Assembly: GCF_013283665.1 (NCBI RefSeq)
Contig: NZ_JABEKU010000001.1
Span: forward strand, 3,231,137 to 3,295,136
Source: Ensifer sesbaniae
GTDB taxonomy: Bacteria; Pseudomonadota; Alphaproteobacteria; Rhizobiales; Rhizobiaceae
Direction: 5' to 3'
Length of the DNA stretch: 64,000 nucleotides
Within the stretch, counting starts at the first letter, position 1. Every line of letters begins with the position of its first letter. Below the pieces are notes generated by a model. The model ran no database searches, was not told the origin of the DNA, and was given only the letters and a program-made list of their open reading frames with translations. The translations under genes and the position numbers were made by a program. Below are positions 44,942-53,870 of this stretch, piece after piece.

Positions 44942-45862
44942 ATGAACAGATCGAACGACGGGATCGAAATGCACGACTGGCTGGAGGCGGAACTGGCCGA
45001 CACGCTGGACGAAGACTACGAACTCGAGCTTTCCGAACCTGCGCTCTCCGAAGAGATCCGCAAGATCTACCGCAAGAACCACCCGCCATCGATCCCGCGC
45101 ATCGATTACTTCCGTACGCTGCTGCGGCTGCAGGCCGAGCTCATCAAGCTTCAGGACTGGGTGGTCTACCACAAGGAAAAAGTGGTGGTGATCTTCGAGG
45201 GGCGCGATTCCGCCGGCAAGGGCGGCGTAATCAAGCGCATCACCCAGAGGCTCAATCCGCGCGTCGTGCGCGTCGCCGCGCTGCCGGCACCCTCCGACCG
45301 TGAAAAGACGCAATGGTACTTCCAGCGCTACGTGCCGCACCTGCCGGCCGGCGGCGAGATCGTGCTCTTCGACCGCTCCTGGTACAACCGCTCCGGCGTC
45401 GAGCGGGTCATGGGCTTCGCCACCGAAGACCAGGTCGAGCAGTTCTTCAACGACGTTCCGGAATTCGAGCGCATGCTGGTCCGCTCGGGCATCCGGCTCG
45501 TCAAGTACTGGTTCTCGATCACCGACGAAGAGCAGCAGATGCGCTTCCTGGTGCGCATCCACGATCCCCTGAAACAGTGGAAGCTCTCACCGATGGACCT
45601 GCAGTCGCGGGTGCGCTGGGAAAGCTATACCAAGGCCAAGGAAGAGACCTTCGCCCGCACCAACATCCCCGAAGCGCCCTGGCATATCGTCGAAGGCAAC
45701 GACAAGAAACGTGCCCGGCTGAACTGTATCGACCACCTTCTGACGCAGATCCCGTACGAGGAGGTGCCGCACGAGGAAATCACCCTGCCCGAGCGCGTCT
45801 TCAACCCGGACTACGAGCGCAAGGTGCTGCCGCCGGAACTCTACGTGCCCGCGAAATACTGA
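44942..45862 (+). CDS. ppk2: polyphosphate kinase 2
   Basis: A 306-aa PPK2-family enzyme that transfers phosphate between polyphosphate and nucleotides, mainly making GTP/ATP from polyphosphate. The P-loop is FEGRDSAGKGGVIKRI near residue 84, the Walker B/lid segment is VLFDRSWYNRSGVERVMGF near 140, and RVRWESYTKAKEET and the acidic C-terminus match the single-domain class. Start ATG after CGGAGGG. Monocistronic, beginning about 50 bases after a RIME copy. Polyphosphate reserves are common in soil rhizobia. Confidence 0.93.
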   Translation: MNRSNDGIEMHDWLEAELADTLDEDYELELSEPALSEEIRKIYRKNHPPSIPRIDYFRTLLRLQAELIKLQDWVVYHKEKVVVIFEGRDSAGKGGVIKRITQRLNPRVVRVAALPAPSDREKTQWYFQRYVPHLPAGGEIVLFDRSWYNRSGVERVMGFATEDQVEQFFNDVPEFERMLVRSGIRLVKYWFSITDEEQQMRFLVRIHDPLKQWKLSPMDLQSRVRWESYTKAKEETFARTNIPEAPWHIVEGNDKKRARLNCIDHLLTQIPYEEVPHEEITLPERVFNPDYERKVLPPELYVPAKY

Positions 45863-45969
45863 CGCCGTGGGCGCAGTGGCGCTTGCGCCGCCGCCCCGGC
45901 CGCAGTTGAAAGCGAGGCGGCGCCCGCCCGCCTCGCTTGCAATATCGCCGCGAAAATCAGAGATTGCCG

Positions 45970-45985
45970 TGAAACGACAGTTTCA
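45970..45985. promoter_or_regulatory. RpiR operator candidate 1
   Basis: Perfect dyad TGAAAC-GACA-GTTTCA ten bases upstream of the rpiR start codon used here. It is one of five related dyads around this regulator and the MFS gene. Confidence 0.65.
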
Positions 45986-45995
45986 TGGAATCGAC

Positions 45996-46838
45996 ATGAG
46001 CCCCAAAGAACGCTCCTTCCTCACGCGCGTCCGCCAGGTGCTGCCGGAACTGCATCCTGCCGAACGGCGGCTGGGCGACTTTCTCTGCGATTTTCCCGGC
46101 GAGATCGCGAGCTACTCGGCCCAGGAACTGGCGGCGCTGGCGCATGTGTCGAAGGCGACCGTCTCGCGCTTCATCCAGCGCCTCGGCTACGAGAATTACG
46201 AGGAGGCGCGCCGCCATGCCCGCGCCGACAAGCAGACCGGTTCGCGCCTCTTCCTGGCCACCGCCACCGACAGCGGCGGCGAGCAGTCGCTTTCCTCGCA
46301 TGTGGCGCAAGGGGTCGCCAACATCGAGGCGACGTTCCTCGCCATCTCCGAGACCCAGGTGACGGCAGCGGCAACCACCATTCTCGGCGCCCGCAAGGTC
46401 TGGGTCATCGGGTTTCGCGCCAGCCATTCCTTCGCCACCTATCTGCAGTGGCAGATGACGCAGGTAATCGAGAACATCTCGGCCATTCCCGGTGGCGGCC
46501 AGACGCTGGGCGAGCATCTGGTCAGCATCGACCGCGACGATGTCGTCATCCTCTTCGGCCTGCGTCGACGCGTTTCCCTGATGGAGCCATTGCTCGCACA
46601 GCTGGAAAAGGCCGGCGCACGGCTGCTCTATATCACCGACGAGGGTGTGCCCTTCCTCAATCAGGCGGAATGGCATTTCCGCTGCCAGACGCTGGCGCCA
46701 GGCCCCCTCTTCAATCACGTCTCAGTCATGGCGCTCTGCCATCTCCTGACGACGCGATGCATCGAAATCGCCGGCACGTCCGGTCGAAATCGGCTCCGCG
46801 GTATCGAAGCCATCAACGATGCACTTGAGGAATTGTGA
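45996..46838 (+). CDS. MurR/RpiR-family transcriptional regulator
   Basis: A 280-aa regulator. The N-terminal HTH-6 domain (about 1-78) includes ELAALAHVSKATVSRFIQRLGY. The C-terminal SIS domain (about 120-260) binds a phosphosugar-like effector (ARKVWVIGFRASHSFATYLQWQM, DRDDVVILFGLRRR). I start at the ATG at 45996; a GTG at 45969 is in frame but would put the operator dyad inside the gene. It is followed by an MFS gene and a racemase-like gene whose promoter holds four further dyads, so autoregulation and control of that pair are expected. Confidence 0.88.
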   Translation: MSPKERSFLTRVRQVLPELHPAERRLGDFLCDFPGEIASYSAQELAALAHVSKATVSRFIQRLGYENYEEARRHARADKQTGSRLFLATATDSGGEQSLSSHVAQGVANIEATFLAISETQVTAAATTILGARKVWVIGFRASHSFATYLQWQMTQVIENISAIPGGGQTLGEHLVSIDRDDVVILFGLRRRVSLMEPLLAQLEKAGARLLYITDEGVPFLNQAEWHFRCQTLAPGPLFNHVSVMALCHLLTTRCIEIAGTSGRNRLRGIEAINDALEEL

Positions 46839-46885
46839 GCGTCGATTGGGCATTTGCTTGAAACGCCAGAATATTTTTTGCGCAC

Positions 46886-46903
46886 GAGAAATCTGAGTTT
46901 CAG
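46886..46903. promoter_or_regulatory. RpiR operator candidate 2 (imperfect)
   Basis: GAGAAAT-CTGA-GTTTCAG, the weakest of the five dyads. Its centre is 63 bases from that of candidate 3, about six helical turns. Confidence 0.45.
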
Positions 46904-46947
46904 CCACGCACGCAAAGGCAACTTGCCGCCAAGGCTTTGACACAAAA

Positions 46948-46967
46948 CGAGAAACCACAGTTTCTCG
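46948..46967. promoter_or_regulatory. RpiR operator candidate 3
   Basis: Perfect 8-bp-arm dyad CGAGAAAC-CACA-GTTTCTCG in the rpiR-MFS intergenic region. Confidence 0.65.
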
Positions 46968-47047
46968 CAAAATGGCACGAAATCTGCATTCCGTCGATTG
47001 CGTCACGAAGCGGCCTGGTCCTTTCGCAGCGCATCATAGAATCTTCT

Positions 47048-47095
47048 ATGAAACCAGGATTTCATGATGTAGTTTTTATGAAACTTGGTTTTCAC
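47048..47095. promoter_or_regulatory. RpiR operator candidates 4 and 5
   Basis: Two dyads with centres 30 bases apart, ATGAAAC-CAGG-ATTTCAT (47048-47065) and ATGAAAC-TTGG-TTTTCAC (47078-47095), ending 36 bases before the MFS start codon. Three tandem-like sites upstream of the transporter fit tight repression by the adjacent RpiR protein. Confidence 0.65.
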
Positions 47096-47131
47096 ATTTT
47101 CACGTTGTTAAGCCATAAAGGGGAACGAACC

Positions 47132-48595
47132 ATGGCAGCGGAAAATATGGTGCCTTCCGGCAGGTCATCGCCGGTCATCAGACAGTTGGAATCAGCCTTC
47201 ACCAAGATCGGCGTCACCGGCGCCCACAAACAGATCCTTGCGCTTGTCCTCATCGGCTGCCTGTTCGACAGCTTCGAGCAGAACACCATCGGCGTCGCCG
47301 GCCCGATCCTGAAGGAGCACTGGGGCCTTACCGGAACCGACATCGGTTTCCTCAACACCATCACCTTCGGCAGCGCCGCCCTCGGGCGCCTGCTCTCCGG
47401 CATCCTCGGCGACCGTTACGGCCGGCGCGTGATGTTGACGATCAATCTGCTGCTCTTCACCATCGGCTCGGCCGCCTGCGCCATGGCGCCGAATTTCGCG
47501 ACGCTCTGCTTCGCCCGCGCCATCGTCGGCTTCGGCGTCGGTGGCGAGATTTCTACGGCGGTAACCATGCTGTCGGAGTTCTGCTCGCCAAAATTCCGCG
47601 GCACGGCAGCCGGCCTCGTCAATGTCGGCGCCGGCGGTTTCGGCAATTTCCTGGCGCCTGCCTTCGGCCTGATGATCTTCACCCTCTTCCCGGGTGAAAA
47701 CAGCTGGCGCTGGCTCTTCGCCTCGCTCGCCCTGCCGGCCCTGCTCGTCGTCTTCTACCGCCGCCTGGTGCCGGAAACACCGCGCTTTCTCGCCTCGCAG
47801 GGCAAGATCGACGAGGCCAACAGGGTGCTTTCGATCCTTGCCTCCGGCTCGTTGCGGCCGCGCAATCTCAAGGTTCAGGAATATCTGACCAAGGACCACC
47901 TGAAGGATGAGGAACCGGCCAAGAGCGATTGGAAGGAACTCTTCCGCGCGCCCTTCATCGGCCGCACCATTCCGGTCGCCATCGCGATCCTGATGAGCTA
48001 CGGCGCCCAGCTTTCGGTACTGACGCTGATGCCGATCATCTTCGTGTCCATGGGCTACACGCTGCAGGGCAGCCTGCTCTACAGCATGATCATCCAGAGC
48101 GGCAGCGTGCTCGGCGCCATCGCCGCATCGATGTTCGGCTACTATTTCCCGCGCAAGAAGGTGCTGACCCTTGGTGCCGCCTGCGCCTGCCTTGCGGCCG
48201 TCTCGATCGCCTATCTCGGCGCCAACATCTATCTGGTGTTGCTCTTCGGCGCGATCTTCCAGTTCTTCGTGCTGCTGCTCAACACCTCGATCTGGATCTA
48301 TGCTCCCGAACTCTTCCCGACCCGCATCCGCGCCTTCGGCGTGGCGCTGATCCTGGCAACCGGCTCGGCCGCAGGTTCCTTCATTCCCACCATCGCCGGA
48401 GCGCTGTTCGACACCTACGGCATGGTCGGGGTCTTCGGTCTCGCCGCCGGCATGTATGCGGTCTTCGCCTTCTGCATCCAGCTCGGACCCGAGACCTACG
48501 GCATGTCGATGGAAGACTTGACCCAGCCGGCGGACGCCGACCTCGCAAAGGCTGGCACTTCTGAAATCAACGTCGGCGTGGAACTGAGAACGTGA
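47132..48595 (+). CDS. MFS transporter, organic-acid/sugar-acid importer type
   Basis: A 487-aa major facilitator with 12 predicted spans. The A-motif is GRLLSGILGDRYGRRVML, followed by FARAIVGFGVGGEISTAVTMLSE and, in the second half, PELFPTRIRAFGVALILATGSAAG. These segments resemble the metabolite:H+ symporter/SV2-like group that imports organic acids or aromatics. The ATG at 47132 follows AAAGGGGAA; the frame runs 65 codons further upstream through the operators and is not coding there. It overlaps the racemase-like gene at GTGA. Confidence 0.88.
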   Translation: MAAENMVPSGRSSPVIRQLESAFTKIGVTGAHKQILALVLIGCLFDSFEQNTIGVAGPILKEHWGLTGTDIGFLNTITFGSAALGRLLSGILGDRYGRRVMLTINLLLFTIGSAACAMAPNFATLCFARAIVGFGVGGEISTAVTMLSEFCSPKFRGTAAGLVNVGAGGFGNFLAPAFGLMIFTLFPGENSWRWLFASLALPALLVVFYRRLVPETPRFLASQGKIDEANRVLSILASGSLRPRNLKVQEYLTKDHLKDEEPAKSDWKELFRAPFIGRTIPVAIAILMSYGAQLSVLTLMPIIFVSMGYTLQGSLLYSMIIQSGSVLGAIAASMFGYYFPRKKVLTLGAACACLAAVSIAYLGANIYLVLLFGAIFQFFVLLLNTSIWIYAPELFPTRIRAFGVALILATGSAAGSFIPTIAGALFDTYGMVGVFGLAAGMYAVFAFCIQLGPETYGMSMEDLTQPADADLAKAGTSEINVGVELRT

Positions 48596-49251
48596 GCGCA
48601 CATATCCTTCTGATCAACCCGAACAGTTCGCGTGCCACCAGCGACATGATGGTCGCCATCGCACGCCGGGCCGCATCAGGACGCGTGGCCGTGGCAGTCG
48701 CCACGGCCATGCGGAACCCGCCGATGATCGTGACACCCGAGCAGCTGGATGCGGCCGCTGCCGAGGTCGTCGAGATCGGCGAAAAACATGAGGCCGGGTG
48801 CCTCGGCATTGTCGTCAGCGCCTTCGGCGATCCCGGCCTTGCCGCCCTCAAGCATCGCCTCGCGATCCCCGTGATCGGCATCTGCGAGGCCTCGATGATC
48901 GAGGCCTCGCAGGACGGCCGCAAGTTCGGCGTCGCCACCACGACGCCGGAATTGATCCAGGCAATCGACGACCGCGCCCGCGATCTCGGCGTCTGGGAGC
49001 AATATACCGGCATCCGCTGCACATCCGGCGATCCGCTGGCGCTCTCCGCCCACCCGGAACGCCTGCTGGACGCCCTCGGCGACGCCGTCCGCCAGTGTGT
49101 CGAACTGGATGGCGCCGAAGCCGTCATCATCGGCGGCGGTCCGCTGGGCCAGGCGGCCGAACAGCTCCAGCCGCTGTTCTCGACGCCGATTATCGCGCCC
49201 ATCCCGAGCGCCATCGACCGCATGCTCGACCTGATGCGGGTCGCCGCCTGA
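48592..49251 (+). CDS. Asp/Glu/hydantoin racemase-like protein lacking the catalytic cysteines
   Basis: A 219-aa member of the Asp/Glu racemase superfamily. The N-terminus ILLINPNSSRATSDMM is the family phosphate/substrate loop. Racemases and hydantoin racemases have two facing cysteines, in VIACFGDPG-like and GCAGM-like loops. Here these read VVSAFGDPG and IIGGGPLG, so both cysteines are replaced. A different lyase or decarboxylase-like chemistry or a binding role is possible. GTG start overlapping the transporter stop shows tight coupling; it probably acts on what that carrier imports. Confidence 0.8.
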   Translation: MSAHILLINPNSSRATSDMMVAIARRAASGRVAVAVATAMRNPPMIVTPEQLDAAAAEVVEIGEKHEAGCLGIVVSAFGDPGLAALKHRLAIPVIGICEASMIEASQDGRKFGVATTTPELIQAIDDRARDLGVWEQYTGIRCTSGDPLALSAHPERLLDALGDAVRQCVELDGAEAVIIGGGPLGQAAEQLQPLFSTPIIAPIPSAIDRMLDLMRVAA

Positions 49252-49384
49252 CAGGCATTCATCATCGCAGACACCCAAAAGGATTATGGATCCGGCAGCG
49301 GTAACGCCTGTTTCCGCCGCCTGCCCCGTGGTATTTTTGCTCTTTCCAATTGGGCGAGACCGAAGCTGGGGCGGAGGTTGCGCG

Positions 49385-49975
49385 ATGAAATCTCTTCTTG
49401 CTCCGCTCGCCGCCGTGGCCTTCTTTGCCGCGGCAGCCATGGCGGGCCCCTTGCATGACGCGGCAAGGGAGGGCGATACCGCACGCGTCAAACAACTGCT
49501 CGACCAGGGAACCGACATAGCCGAGCCCGATGCGGCCGGCGAGCCGGCGTTGCTGATCGCCGCGCTCAAGGGACGCACCGAGGTCGTCGCTCTCCTCATC
49601 GATCGCGGATGCGACATCGAGATCCGCAACAAGGGCGGCCTGACGGCGCTGCACGCCGCCGCCTATGGCGGCAATCTCGAAACCGCCAAGCTGCTCGTCG
49701 CCAAGGGGGCTGCCGTCAACGACGTCGCCAACTTCTACAAGATGTCGCCGCTGCACGCAGCAGCCGAAGAGGGCCACGCCGAGATCGTCGCCTTCCTGCT
49801 GACCAACAAGGCCGACATCGAGGTCAAGGAACGCAACGGCTACACGCCGCTGACACAGGCGGGATGGCGCTCGCACTGGCCGGCCGCCGAGCTTCTCCTG
49901 AAGGCGGGAGCCACCTGCCAGAAAGCCGATCTCGTCGGCGATTGGCTCTATGGCGAATGCACAAAACGACAATGA
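49385..49975 (+). CDS. exported ankyrin-repeat protein
   Basis: A 196-aa protein. The signal peptide MKSLLAPLAAVAFFAAAAMA is followed by GPLHDAAREGDTARVKQLLDQG and three to four further ankyrin repeats (about residues 22-170; e.g. GLTALHAAAYGGNLETAKLLV, SPLHAAAEEGHAEIVAFLL). A C-terminal WLYGECTKRQ carries a cysteine that may pair with the one in GATCQKADL. Periplasmic protein-protein interaction module. The start follows GGAGGTTG. The YHS-domain gene begins 29 bases later, so the two are likely one operon. Confidence 0.88.
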   Translation: MKSLLAPLAAVAFFAAAAMAGPLHDAAREGDTARVKQLLDQGTDIAEPDAAGEPALLIAALKGRTEVVALLIDRGCDIEIRNKGGLTALHAAAYGGNLETAKLLVAKGAAVNDVANFYKMSPLHAAAEEGHAEIVAFLLTNKADIEVKERNGYTPLTQAGWRSHWPAAELLLKAGATCQKADLVGDWLYGECTKRQ

Positions 49976-50004
49976 CGAATACATCCGGCAACGGAGGACA
50001 TGGC

Positions 50005-50508
50005 ATGTCTCGATTTCCGATAGCGGCCGCGATCGCGGCGACGGCGATATTCCTTGCATTCACCGGCGCAACGCGCGCGGAGGAGCCCGTCAACACCGGC
50101 TATTTCGGCGACGTGGCGATCAAGGGGTATGATCCGGTCGCCTATTTCACCGAGAACAAGGCGGTCGAAGGATCGCCGGAATTCACCTATCGCTGGCTCG
50201 GCGCCACCTGGCAATTCGCCAGCGCCGAGCACCGTGACCAGTTCATGAAGGAGCCGACCCGCTATGCACCGCAATATGGCGGCTATTGTGCCGACGGCGT
50301 CTCCTTCGGCACCGTGACGACCAACATCGACCCGAAAGCCTGGCGCATTATCGAGGGCAAACTCTACTTAAGCTACGATCCGGGCGCAGCCGATGGCTTC
50401 GAGAAGAACCCGGCCAAAGTGGTCGATTCACGCAAGCACTGGTCCGAGGTCGAGCAGACGCTGCTCACGGAGAAGACGTCGATCAACTGGATGAAGCCCT
50501 CGCCCTGA
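50005..50508 (+). CDS. exported YHS-domain protein
   Basis: A 167-aa periplasmic protein. The signal peptide ends about FTGATRAEE. The YHS core (about residues 30-95) includes AIKGYDPVAYF, YRWLGATWQFASAEHRDQF and YAPQYGGYCADGVS, with one cysteine. YHS domains are small metal-associated modules found in copper-handling and oxidoreductase proteins. The start follows GGAGGACATGGC; a longer frame overlaps the ankyrin gene and is not coding. Paired with the ankyrin protein; joint function unknown. Confidence 0.85.
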   Translation: MSRFPIAAAIAATAIFLAFTGATRAEEPVNTGYFGDVAIKGYDPVAYFTENKAVEGSPEFTYRWLGATWQFASAEHRDQFMKEPTRYAPQYGGYCADGVSFGTVTTNIDPKAWRIIEGKLYLSYDPGAADGFEKNPAKVVDSRKHWSEVEQTLLTEKTSINWMKPSP

Positions 50509-50537
50509 TTGCGTTGCCAATCAGGACATGATCGGCA

Positions 50538-52751
50538 TCATTGCTGGATCGAAAAGAACTTCAGCGCCTGCGGTGTGACGTTGATATAGTCGGCGCTGCG
50601 CTGGCCGTTTGCCGTATTGCGGTAGACGTAGCCGCAGACCATGCGATCCAGAAAGTACCCTTCGTATTTCTCGCAAAGCTGATTGCCCTTCACTTCGATA
50701 CGACCGGTGATGCTCGTATTGCTGCTGCGATAGGCGGTGTTGCCGGCCTTGTCGAAGAACTGGGCGAAGCTCGTGCCGTTCTTGTGCGTGCCGACCCAGG
50801 TCTTGTCGTTGGTCAATTGCTGCAGTTCCGCCGGACCGAGCCGATCGCTGGGGGAACCAACGAAACCGAAGGGCCATTCGGGGATACCCGCGGTGCGCAG
50901 CCCGAAGAGATGCCGATGGAGATCCTCCTCGCGCCAATAGTCATAGAGATAGCTGTAATAGGTCAGGTTGCTGTCCGGGAAGAGCTTCAAGAGTTCTGCT
51001 GCTTCCGCCGCAGCGCTCGCCTGATCGCCGCGCTGGGCATAGGCCGATATCAGGTACTCCCGCACCGCTTCGGCTTTCGGCAGTTCCTCGCGTGCCGATT
51101 CGATCAGTGGGATCGCCCGTTCGAGGCGGCGCGCCGTGTAGTAGACGATGCCTGCCATGAGTTCCAGGGTGGACGACGGCGAAGGGTCGAGCCTCAGCGC
51201 CCGCTCGATGTCCTCGATCGCCTGCTGATGTTCGCCGGTCTGGACAAGAACCAGCGCCAGATTGGCGAGCGCTTCGGCATCGTTGGGCTGAACTGAGACC
51301 GCGCGCAGCGCCGATTGCCTTGCCTCGGAAGCGCGTCCATCGACGAGCTGAAGCAGCGCCAAGACCGTGTGGGCGCGCGCATTGTTGGCGTCGAGCTTCA
51401 GAGCCTGCCCGGCCGCATCATAGGCGATCTTGCGCGCCACGGCCGCGGACCAGAGATAATTGTAGTCGTTGCGCCAGACATCGACCGCGACCCGGGCTAT
51501 GCCGGCATGAGCATCGGCAAAATCGGGATCGAGGTCGATCGCCCGTTGGTAGAAGGCGAGCGTCTGACGATTGGTCTCGACATCGCGCCAGATAAGGCCC
51601 TGCTGCTCGGCGCGCATGTAGTTGTCATAGGCCTCGAGATTGTCCGTGGGGATGCGCGCCAGTTGGTCACGCTCGCCCTCGCTGAGCTTGACCTCGAGCG
51701 CGGCAATGATCTTGCCGATCACGTCGTCCTGGACGGCAAAGAGATCGGCATACTGCCGGTCGTAGCGCTCCGCCCACAACGACAGCCCGCTCGCCGCGTC
51801 GATGAGCTTGACGTTGATGCGCAGGCGCTGGTCGGTGCGTTGCAGCGTGCCTTCCAGCACATAGCGCACGCCGAGTTCGGCGGCGACGTCCTGGATCTTG
51901 GTGGCATTGCCCCTCAGCGCAAATACCGAATGCCGGGCGATGACGAAGAGCCCGGAGACCTTCGACAATTCGGTGATGAGATCGTCGGTCAGGCCTTCGG
52001 CCAGGTGATCGTGACCACTGTCGCCGCTGACATTGATGAAGGGCAGCACCGCGACGGAAGGCTGGTCCGACAGGGGGTAGGCGAAGCGCTGCGCGGAATC
52101 TATCGACGAGATCAGCGTCCAGGGCTGCCACCAGGCGATCGCTGCCGCCAGCACAAGCGCGGCCAAACCGATCGCCACGCTCTGGCGGGCGGCTCGCCCC
52201 TTTTTCTCGCCAAAAGTCTTGCCTGCGGCTTCGGGTTCGAGGAGCACGCGGTAGACACGGATCGGCTCGCCGATGCCCTTCACCGGTTGCCACCCCAGCG
52301 ATGCAAATCCGACCTTCAGCTTGGAGCTGATCTGGTCGTAGGCGGTGCCCGATATCGCAATGCCGCCCGGATGGGCCAGCCCCTGCACCCGGTCGGCGAT
52401 GTTGACGCCGTCGCCGTGGATGTCGTCGCCCTCGACGATGATGTCGCCGAGATTGATGCCGATGCGGAAATCGAGCCGCTCGCCGTCAGGCCCCCGCTCA
52501 TCCTCCGCCGCCGCCTTGTGTTTCTGGATATCGATCGCGCATTGCGCTGCGTCGACGACGCTGCGGAATTCGACGAGCAGACCGTCGCCCATCGTCTTCA
52601 CCAGCCGTCCGTGATGCTCACGAAAGAGCGGCTCGAGAATGGTGCACAGGTCCGACTGGAAGCGAAGGCGCGTCCCTTCCTCGTCGAGTCGGCTCAGGCG
52701 GCTGTAGCCGACGACATCCGCAATCAGGACGGCAGCGAGACGGCGCTCCAT
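50538..52751 (-). CDS. class III adenylate cyclase with TolB-like and TPR domains
   Basis: A 737-aa protein. The N-terminal class III cyclase domain (about 1-185) has the metal aspartate in LIADVVGYSRL, GDGLLVEFRS and the second catalytic block DFRIGINLGDIIVEGDDIHG with GVNIADRVQ. One transmembrane helix follows (about 195-215, IGLAALVLAAAIAWWQPW). Then come a FlgO/TolB-N-like domain (SVAVLPFINVSGD) and about six TPRs (380-600). The start ATG is chosen at the cyclase domain edge. Expected to make cAMP in the cytoplasm; numerous such cyclases are typical of Sinorhizobium. Convergent with the YHS gene. Confidence 0.88.
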   Translation of the reverse strand: MERRLAAVLIADVVGYSRLSRLDEEGTRLRFQSDLCTILEPLFREHHGRLVKTMGDGLLVEFRSVVDAAQCAIDIQKHKAAAEDERGPDGERLDFRIGINLGDIIVEGDDIHGDGVNIADRVQGLAHPGGIAISGTAYDQISSKLKVGFASLGWQPVKGIGEPIRVYRVLLEPEAAGKTFGEKKGRAARQSVAIGLAALVLAAAIAWWQPWTLISSIDSAQRFAYPLSDQPSVAVLPFINVSGDSGHDHLAEGLTDDLITELSKVSGLFVIARHSVFALRGNATKIQDVAAELGVRYVLEGTLQRTDQRLRINVKLIDAASGLSLWAERYDRQYADLFAVQDDVIGKIIAALEVKLSEGERDQLARIPTDNLEAYDNYMRAEQQGLIWRDVETNRQTLAFYQRAIDLDPDFADAHAGIARVAVDVWRNDYNYLWSAAVARKIAYDAAGQALKLDANNARAHTVLALLQLVDGRASEARQSALRAVSVQPNDAEALANLALVLVQTGEHQQAIEDIERALRLDPSPSSTLELMAGIVYYTARRLERAIPLIESAREELPKAEAVREYLISAYAQRGDQASAAAEAAELLKLFPDSNLTYYSYLYDYWREEDLHRHLFGLRTAGIPEWPFGFVGSPSDRLGPAELQQLTNDKTWVGTHKNGTSFAQFFDKAGNTAYRSSNTSITGRIEVKGNQLCEKYEGYFLDRMVCGYVYRNTANGQRSADYINVTPQALKFFSIQQ

Positions 52752-52994
52752 CGACGAGCTCTCAACGTACGATGTACCCCAAGGGCAGATGTTACCGCAG
52801 CTTGGCAAACAGCGCCATCGGCGCACACCGGCAGGACACCTGCTCAACGCCGTAACCGTAACCTACTGCACCAACCACCCGCCAGGGCCGACATGTCCGA
52901 TCGAGAGCCGGCGACGGCAAGATCGCACTTTCCCGAGTCCCAGCCGGTGAACTAAGCTTCCCGCGTCGCGAATCAAGCGCGGGAGACCGAGTGC

Positions 52995-53801
52995 ATGGAG
53001 TTCCGGGACGACGACCTCGCCGCGTTCGCCGAGAATGGCGCAGCGCCCCTGCCGGCCGCAGCGGCCGAGGGCCACGTCGCGCGGAACGGCGCAAGCATCT
53101 GGTATGCGACCTATGGCAAGGGCGCACCGGTGATCCTGTTGCACGGCGGCCTTGGCCACAGCGGCAACTGGGGCTACCAGGTCCCGGCACTGCTGGAGGC
53201 CGGTCGCCGCGTCATCCTAATCGACAGCCGCGGCCACGGCCGCAGCACCCGCGATACCCGACCCTATAGCTATGAATTGATGGCGTCGGACGTGCTCGCC
53301 GTCATGGACAGGCTGCAGATCGAGACGGCCGCCTTTGCCGGCTGGAGCGACGGCGCCTGCATTGCGCTCGTTCTCGCCTCGATGGCGCCGGAGCGTGCCG
53401 CCGGCGTCTTCTTCTTCGCCTGCAACATGGACCCGAGCGGAACCAGGGAGATCGAACCGAGCCCGATCCTCGACCGCTGCTTCGGCCGCCATTCGAGCGA
53501 CTACAGGCAATTGTCGGCAACACCTGACGATTTCGGCGCCTTCGTCGACGCCGTCAGCGAGATGCAAAGGACCGAGCCGAACTACACGGCCGAGGACCTC
53601 GGCAGGATCCGCGTCCCGGTCGCGATCGTTCAGAGCGAGAATGACGAGTTCATCAAGCGCGAGCATTCTGACTATCTCGCCCGCAGCATTCCCGGCGCCG
53701 AATTCATCCTGCTTCCCGGCGTCAGCCATTTCGCACCGCTGCAGCGGCCGGACCGATTCAATGCGGTCCTCAACGCATTCCTGGCAAAGCTGCCGGGTTA
53801 A
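52995..53801 (+). CDS. alpha/beta hydrolase
   Basis: A 268-aa esterase/lipase-fold enzyme. The oxyanion-hole motif is LLHGGLGHSGNW near residue 50. The nucleophile elbow is GWSDGA near 117 (Ser). The acid is probably the aspartate/glutamate in QSENDEFIKREH, and the histidine is in GVSHFAPLQRP near 250. The cap region is short. Convergent with metH. No pathway context; substrate unknown. Confidence 0.88.
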   Translation: MEFRDDDLAAFAENGAAPLPAAAAEGHVARNGASIWYATYGKGAPVILLHGGLGHSGNWGYQVPALLEAGRRVILIDSRGHGRSTRDTRPYSYELMASDVLAVMDRLQIETAAFAGWSDGACIALVLASMAPERAAGVFFFACNMDPSGTREIEPSPILDRCFGRHSSDYRQLSATPDDFGAFVDAVSEMQRTEPNYTAEDLGRIRVPVAIVQSENDEFIKREHSDYLARSIPGAEFILLPGVSHFAPLQRPDRFNAVLNAFLAKLPG

Positions 53802-53870
53802 TCCTGCCCCGATCGCCTGACTACCGGATGGGGCGGGCCGGTCTCGACCCACCTTCCCCGCCGGCCACGG

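Noticed and set aside
46937-47131. 65-residue N-terminal extension of the MFS transporter
   Set aside because: It covers the operator dyads and is not transporter-like. The ATG at 47132 has a strong ribosome site.
49609-50508. 299-aa start for the YHS protein
   Set aside because: The extension lies inside the ankyrin gene in another frame. A signal peptide and ribosome site mark the start at 50005.
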